A stretch of DNA of 64,000 nucleotides from assembly GCA_903813345.2 (NCBI GenBank), contig CAIIXF020000011.1:32976166-33040165 (forward strand). The letters run 5' to 3'. Shown one piece after another: positions 57,779-64,000 of this stretch. Source of the DNA: Owenia fusiformis (lineage: Eukaryota; Annelida; Polychaeta; Sabellida; Oweniidae). Within the stretch, counting starts at the first letter, position 1. The number at the start of each line of letters is the position of its first letter. The translations under genes and the position numbers were made by a program. The notes beneath the pieces are model-generated. The model did no database searches and was not told the origin of the DNA. It saw nothing but the letters and a program-made list of their open reading frames with translations.

Positions 57779-59145
57779 ATCATGTAGCTGTTCCTAGAAC
57801 CAAGGCTGTTATTTATACTCTTTTACATGTACATATAATAACAAAAGATAGCAGCATGGGTGTTGGTAGGGCCAGAATACATGGGAGCATATAGCAAGAG
57901 TCACTTAATTTCTTGATCTTAGAAGTAATTCCATTTGGATCAACCTAAATGAAATTGGTTAAACTTTATATCACTTCAGTAGACAACAACATCTTCGAGT
58001 GAAGTTGGAGCAACTGAAACCTTGGGAATCAAGATGACATAGCAATGTCATAATCGACACTTACTTAAATTTTCAATTAGAAACACATGAAACATGTGAT
58101 TCATTTGTCCTGTGATGTCCTAAGGTTGCGCTTGTTAAATGACCCTGTTTATGGAAAGTGTTGTAATTTTCTATATATTGTATATTCGTTGTTATATTAG
58201 TTGAATCCAACACAAATGTCATCACGTACAATCCCTTGACACTTACTGACATGTACATCTACATGTAAGGAACACATAATGCATGTATTTATAGAATACA
58301 AAATGAATAAAAAATATAAATTGTATAAAATTGTATGTTTTTCTGCAAAAATATTGTATGTTTTTCTGCAGTTAAACTAGACAAATGTCAATAGAGATTT
58401 ATCTATATAAACTTTTGAACACTTTACTTATAAATAACATCACGTGGATAACTCTACCTTTAATATAAGTTTTTGAAAAAACTAGATAACAGCAACGCCA
58501 ATGCGTAGCAAATCCCAGCGAACAGCAATGGCTTGATAATTGCTGCTAACACTCAGTCACTTACACACTTCTGGAGAAAAGAGGCATTAGTTTCAAAAAC
58601 AGCTATGTTTGTAGAGCGGTTAAACTTTAAGCTGCCAAAAAGAATTCAATTTCTCATGTTGAGTCTTAAAATTCTTTTTATATCGGATTTCAAGGTTATC
58701 TAGTTTTGTTTCGAAGTCAGTTAGGAGGATCCTACTCCTACGGAGTCTGGAATTAAAGATGACATACTTGGATGTTTCATTTTTGAATCCACACTTACTT
58801 TTCCACTTATAGCAAAAAAACATAAATAACAAAAGTAAAACTTGCTATCATTTTTCAAAATGGCCGCTCACTAGCCAAATTGTCATAAGAATGTGCAATA
58901 TGACACATATAGAATTTCAACAAAATCACTCAACTATAGCTACGACCTTTATCGACAACTTTAAAAATGTAGTTATTTTCTGACATTATAACTGACTATA
59001 AATTCATAATCAGCAATCCAAAATCTGTGAACTTATATCTTGATCACTTCTTGTGTGCTTTGAATTTTTTGTTTGGAAATAAGACCAACAAGGCATTACA
59101 TGACAAAATGTCACCACCAAGTTGCTCACAATATTATGAGTTCAA
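57779..59145. other. Intergenic with dispersed repeats
   Basis: No gene. Contains the AACAGCAACGCCAATGCGTA core (58481-58524) and, at 58975-59100, a diverged relative of part of the 27883-29870 duplication (TCTGACATTATAACTG, CACTTCTTGTGTG, AATAAGACCAA). Confidence 0.55.
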
Positions 59146-59278
59146 TCTAAGTCAGATTCAAACTTCTGAGAAGTTGTAGATGATTTTTAAAAAATATTGG
59201 TCAATTTGAAGCAAGATGAAAAAAGACCTTTTTGACCTTGAGAAGACCATTGAAGGTCAAATCTTTTTTGGCCTTGAA
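59146..59278. repeat. Tandem satellite, part left of the LINE
   Basis: One unit of a roughly 120-bp tandem repeat: AGTCAGATT-AAACTTCTGA, GGTCAATTTGAAGCAAG, GACCTTTTTGACCTTGA, CATTGAAGGTCAAATCT. The array resumes at 62506 on the far side of the LINE. Confidence 0.8.
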
Positions 59279-62200
59279 TTTTTTTTTTTTTTTTTTTTTT
59301 TTTATTCATCAAACATAAAATGTATACATATAGGTGAAATATTATACAAGTCACTCCATTACCCATTCATTCACATTCTCCACTCATACCATCATACTGT
59401 TAAAATCCATTTTCATTTTTAAACAATAATCTAAATATGCCTTAAAGTTGTAATAATTTGGAGGCTCTTGTTGCATTTTCTTATTATATAAGTAGTACTT
59501 TCCTATAATAATTACCATATTTTCAAAATCACTCCATTTTGGGCTACCAAATACTACTGTAAGCAGAGAAAATTTTTCGAGATCTTTTAGTGTATTATCT
59601 ATTATTGATTTCCAAAACTGTTTCGTATAATCACAATTAAAGAAGATGTGGTCACAAGTTTCTATGTTCACATGGCAAAACTCACACATTGGTGAAGGTG
59701 TTATTTTGTATTGAAATAGTTCACTGTTTGTATACAAAATATTGTTTATGAGCTTATATTGAAATGCCTTATGTTTTGAATATGTCAGGGTTTTATGAAA
59801 GTGTTCATAGTAAAATGACAATCTTCTTCTTCAATATGATATTTATCTGATAAAGTGTGTTTTGCTGTTGGATATTCTGCAATAGCTTCCAGCAATATTT
59901 TATAAAATTCTCTAGATGTACATTTTAAAAAGTTGACTTCTGTATCGTTTTTTATTACCATTATATTTTCTAGAGATACCTGGTCATTCATATTTCCATT
60001 CGGTACTCTTAACCAATCTGATGGTATTGCCTGAATGAGGCCAAACCATTTTAGCATATAATTGTGTGAGAGTCCAGTTTGCATTTTGACCTGATTCCAT
60101 GATTTAACCATTCCATTAAGCATAACATCTTTGATTCTTAGAAAACCTTTATCATAAAATTCCTTCCAAAATATTGATTTATTTCTGATGACAATGTTCT
60201 CATTATTCCAAATTATTTCATCCAATGTATTTTTCTTTGGTCTCCTTAAAAGCTTATATGCCTTTAAAATATTATGATAAAATCTTGGGCTAATTGCATT
60301 TAGTTTATTTATGTCAAAATTGCAGTTTAGTAAAAGTAGAAGCCCGCCATATTTATGGAGATAATGATTTGGAATAATTGTCCATTGTGATTCCTTTTTA
60401 GTATCCTTTAAAAGCTTTTGGGCCCATCTTAATTGAGAGGTTTGAATTTTGGTTTTGAGGTCGCTCATGTTGAGTCCACCTTTTTTAATTGTTGAAATAA
60501 GTGCTTTTCTTTTAATCTTGTCATTTCCGTTCCAAATAAATTTAAAAACAATTCCGTTTATTTCCTTTACATAACAATCATCTGTTTCAATAACTGAACT
60601 AATAAAGCTAAATTTTGACAGCCCAAAAGTTTTTACGATCTGTATTTTACCTAAAGTTGTCAAATTTCTACTTTGCCATAGGCTCAATACCTGCTTAAGG
60701 TGATTAATTGTCGACCTAAAATTTTTCTCTGCTTTGAGCTTTCTATCATAATTAAAATACACTCCAAGAATTTTAATTTCTTGAACTTGTTTCAAATGTT
60801 CAATGTCCAAAATTTGATCTTTAAATCTTCCTATTGTAAAGAGTTCAGTTTTGTCTAAGTTTGTTTTAAGGCCACTGCATTTTTCAAAGCTATCAAGTAC
60901 TTTCATTGACTGCAGTATGGAGTTTTTATCCCTAACAAACAACGTCATATCATCTGCATATATGCTCAGTTTTATTTCTTTATTACCAATTTGAATTCCT
61001 TTTATTAATACATCATCTCTTATATTTTGGGCTAGAAACTCCACTGCAATGATGAAGAGTATTGGTGATAATGGATCACCTTGTTTAATTCCCTTTTCTA
61101 TTTTAAATTTTTCCCCGCAGAACCCCAAATTCATAACTTGGGCAGTTATATTACAATACAATATTTTAACCCATGAAATAACATATTCTCCGAAATTTAG
61201 TTTTTCTAAAGCTTTTATTAAAAAATCGTGGCTTAGAGAATCAAAGGCCTTGAGAAAGTCAACAGCTACGAAAGCGCCCCCTATATTCTCATCTTCTGTA
61301 TAAAACATCATGTCATCTATTAATCTTATAATTTCAGCCATTTGTCTTTCTTTTATGAATGCTGCTTGATCTGATTTAATTAATTTGCCTAATACAGATT
61401 CAATGCGCTTGCACATAACTTTGGAAATAATTTTTGCATCCACATTTATTAATGAAATCGGACGTTGATTTTTTAAAAACATGACATCTCTTCCTTTTTT
61501 CGGAATGAGTTTCATAATGATTTCTCTCTGAGAAACTGACATTTCCTTTTTATTAAATGTGAAACCTATAGAATTCATAAAAGTTGTTTTTATTTTTTCC
61601 CAAAATGTAGAATAAAATTCAATAGTAAGACCATCACTTCCGGGGGACTTATTATTTTTAAAAGTTTGAAGAATTTTATAACATTCTTGCTCTGTGATTT
61701 GGCATTCCATAGACAATTTTTCCTCCTCGGTTAGCTTAGGAATATTTTTATTTTCTAAGAATACATTTGCATTTTTATTATATACATTTGCTTTTGATTT
61801 TGAATAAAGCTGTTTATAAAATTCCTTGATTTTATTTTGAATTGTTTTAAAATCTTTAGAAATTACCCCATTTGCAATTTTTAATTGTGTTATGTTACTT
61901 TTTGCAGCATTTTGTTTCTCTAATCGAAGAAAATATTTTGAGCCTTTCTCCCCTTCAACAAAATCTTGAGATCTTGATCGAATTTTCTCACCTTGTGTTA
62001 CACAGTCAAAATGAGTCTCAAGCTGTAATTGGCATTCGTAGTATGCATTTTTAATTTCTATGTCATTTGGATTTTTATCTAAATTGCTCTGTAGCGTATT
62101 GAGTTTATTTTCTAGGTCACATTTGTTTTTCTTTCTAGCCTTTGCCCTCTTCTTTGAATAAGCAATGGTAAAATGTCGTATTTTGTATTTAATAAAATCC

Positions 62201-62505
62201 CAGACAACTCTTTGGTCTTCAATTTCTGTAACTTCATTTAACCATTTGGGAATATTTTGCTCAAGTTCATGTTTAAAATCAATGTCATTCGAAAGGCTAT
62301 TATTATACCGCCAGTGGTTTGGGCCTGGTTTTTTATTTATATTGTTAAAATAAATGACTATAGGAGAATGATCCGACTTAATACCTGTATCTATATCAAT
62401 CTTCTCAACATTATGTTGGAGGTTATCTGAACACAGCCACAAATCTAACCTACTCATTATTGTAGGATTTTTCTGACGCCAAGTGTATCTTTTTTTCTGT
62501 TGGGG
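59279..62505 (-). mobile_element. L1/Tx1-type LINE, 5'-truncated, with poly-A tail and 12-bp target duplication
   Basis: Insertion bounded by the direct repeat TTTGGCCTTGAA (59267-59278, 62506-62517 on the plus strand). Its minus-strand 3' end is a 25-A tail (T-run 59279-59303). The frame starts at 62505 inside the C-terminal part of the endonuclease (RYTWRQKNPTIMSRLDLWL), then reverse transcriptase with FVAVDFLKAFDSL, GIKQGDPLSPILFIIAVEFL and catalytic YADDM (60946-60960), about 906 codons to a stop at 59785. A single frameshift near 59800 moves the reading into 59821-59384, which holds the C-terminal zinc knuckle CEFCHVNIETCDHIFFNC. The 48 codons above 62505 in the same frame belong to the host satellite. 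Confidence 0.95.
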
Positions 62506-62870
62506 TTTGGCCTTGAAAATGTCATTGAATTGAAAGTTAAATCTATAGTCAGATTTGAACTTTTGAGAACGTGTAGATGGTTTTGTAAAAATGGTCATTT
62601 TGAAGCAAGTTGATAAAATACCATTTTTGACCTTGTCATTGAAAATCATATCTCAAATCTAGTCAGATTTTAACTTCTGATAACTTATAATTGATGAAAA
62701 AATCGGTCAATTTGGAGCAAGTTGAAAAAACACGTACCTTTTTGACCTTGACAAGATCGTTGAAGGTCAAATCTTAAAAATAAAGTCAGATTTGAACTTC
62801 TGAAAACTTGAAGATGATTTTGAAAAATTAAAGTCAGTCTAAACAGTATTAAGTTATTCGAAGTTGTAAG
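62506..62870. repeat. Tandem satellite, part right of the LINE
   Basis: Three further diverged units of the roughly 120-bp repeat at 59146, with TCAGATTTGAACTTCTGA-A and GACCTTGACAAGATCGTTGAAGG words. The LINE inserted into this array. Confidence 0.8.
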
Positions 62871-63661
62871 AATTTGTATACAGATGCCGATCGGCAACCA
62901 CCAACTGTCAAGCTCCAACCATAACAAAATGTGACCACCATAAGTTGGTCATATAAAAGCTCGCGATTCAAATTCTGAAGTAAAGAAAATGGCCGCTGTT
63001 TAACTTTATAATTACGACATGACTCAATATATGGCAGAAGATCGAGTTGGAACCCTTGAAGTCAATCGGCCAACAGTATTTGAGTTACTGTCTGGACGGA
63101 CATCTTTTAATATACTAGTATAAATACACTGCCCCACATGTTTTGTTTAACCATGGGCTTTCAAGAGATACATACATGTAATTTTTCAAAACTGCAACCT
63201 GGTCTACACTGGTCAAATGTGATGGTTTCTAGCGGGGTCTCTAGAAAGCAGCATGTCACAGTGACATGGATTATCATCACATTGCCATTGGAATGACACA
63301 AAAAGGGTATTGTACAGTTACTGTATTTCTACTTGATAAACTATTAGCGCTACTTAATGTGGCGGACTTGCAATATAACAATGCGCTAGTGGTACTAATT
63401 TACATGGTACTAAAATTATAGAGGTTTTTGCCGGCTACTTTATTTGGCGGACTTCAACAATTAGATGGAGCAGTTTTACCTTATTCTTCGGCCACAGTGT
63501 GTGGTAGTAATTTGGCTAGAGACTCGAGCAAGAGCCGTTAAATTAAAACGGCCGCCAAGAATTAAGTAGAAGCTCCTTGAATAACATTTGTGTGGCAGAT
63601 TTCTTGAACACACGATGCCTATGAATTGGTACATTGACATTCGACATTCTTCAAATAAAGG
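62871..63661. other. Spacer and probable 3' UTR of the helicase gene
   Basis: No gene. Contains a GTAATTTGGCTAGAGACTCGAG-like word near 63508-63528, the inverse of one in the 27883-29870 duplication, and an AACCACCAACTGTCAAGC fragment of the GTGGTGACAT family near 62895. Confidence 0.5.
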
Positions 63662-64000
63662 TTACTTGAGACATTTCTTGAACACATGATCCCATTGTGC
63701 AATAACTCTAACCACCTTTGACCTTTGTTTAGCATCCTTTATTAAAGCCTTCCAGTCTTCACTAACAGCGACAGACTCCAGAGAGCCCACAACATAGAGA
63801 GCATTTTTGGCACGAGTTAGGGCAACATTCATGCGTTGTCTATTTGCCAGGAACCCAATTATTCCTGGATTACTTTTCCCTCTGACGCAGGACATTATGA
63901 TGATTTCTTTTTCTCGTCCTTGGAAAGCATCCACTGTATTAACCTCAATATCTTCGCATCCTTTCCTGGAAAATGTTTTATCATTATCAAATATGGGCAA
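63662..64000 (-). CDS. SF1 RNA/DNA helicase, UPF1/senataxin-like, C-terminal end only
   Basis: The window edge cuts this gene; 112 codons to the stop at 63662-63664 are seen. Motif V region VNTVDAFQGREKEIIIMSCVR and motif VI region IGFLANRQRMNVALTRAK with NALYVVG are hallmarks of the AAA_12 domain of superfamily 1B helicases (UPF1, senataxin, IGHMBP2, ZNFX1 group). The following EDWKALIKDAKQR looks most like the senataxin side, but the family member cannot be fixed from the tail. Helicase motifs I-IV lie beyond 64000. The frame shows no break. There is no intron in the visible part. Confidence 0.85.
   Translation of the reverse strand: MPIFDNDKTFSRKGCEDIEVNTVDAFQGREKEIIIMSCVRGKSNPGIIGFLANRQRMNVALTRAKNALYVVGSLESVAVSEDWKALIKDAKQRSKVVRVIAQWDHVFKKCLK

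Noticed and set aside
62506-62649. N-terminal 48 codons of the LINE frame
   Set aside because: Upstream of the target duplication, so host satellite sequence that happens to be open in frame.

Overview
Eukaryotic nuclear DNA from an invertebrate animal, most likely marine. The two complete conserved genes have many GT-AG introns, the background is AT-rich, and the non-coding space is packed with short inverted-repeat transposons and LINEs typical of such genomes. I cannot place the species. No operons, CRISPR arrays or prokaryotic features are present. Four host genes are supportable: RPL10A (minus, 19720-26655, complete, 5 coding exons, 216 aa); USP47 (plus, 30816-49835, 27 coding exons, 1423 aa seen, only a short first coding exon not found); a two-exon gene for a predicted type II membrane protein resembling the DUF1647 glycosyltransferase-like family (minus, 34447-35791), nested inside a USP47 intron; and the 3' end of a UPF1/senataxin-like SF1 helicase (minus, 63662 to the window edge). 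|| Layout. 1-19600 has no gene I can support and is a transposon graveyard: a piggyBac-like MITE with TTAA duplications, mariner-like MITEs with TA ends, foldbacks, and two 850-bp almost perfect palindromes (7157-8006, 15545-16393), each with its own 5-bp target duplication. 19600-26700 is RPL10A, with decayed pieces of its own exon 4 in intron 3 and a 5'-truncated CR1/Jockey-type LINE in intron 1. 26800-30800 holds a hAT-like MITE 150 bp behind the RPL10A start and a recent 1-kb tandem duplication. 30800-49840 is USP47. 49840-63660 is intergenic and repeat-filled: a 1.6-kb TIR element with a broken MADF-domain ORF and an 11-bp target duplication, CpG-rich TTCG and GAAG tetranucleotide arrays, three more MITEs, and an L1/Tx1-type LINE inserted cleanly into a tandem satellite. 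|| The genes do not form a pathway. RPL10A is a ribosomal component, USP47 a cytosolic deubiquitinase, the nested gene a probable secretory-pathway protein. RPL10A and USP47 are divergently oriented, but about 4 kb of repeats separate the parts I can see. || The most unusual structures are two places where USP47 splice-site sequence has been amplified into its own intron: a 57-bp minisatellite of about 18 units made of the end of an exon plus its 5' splice donor (47904-48960), and an acceptor-plus-exon-start motif repeated upstream of the true acceptor (38290-38450). Exon boundaries are by eye from reading frame, splice consensus and family similarity; no alignment program was run.
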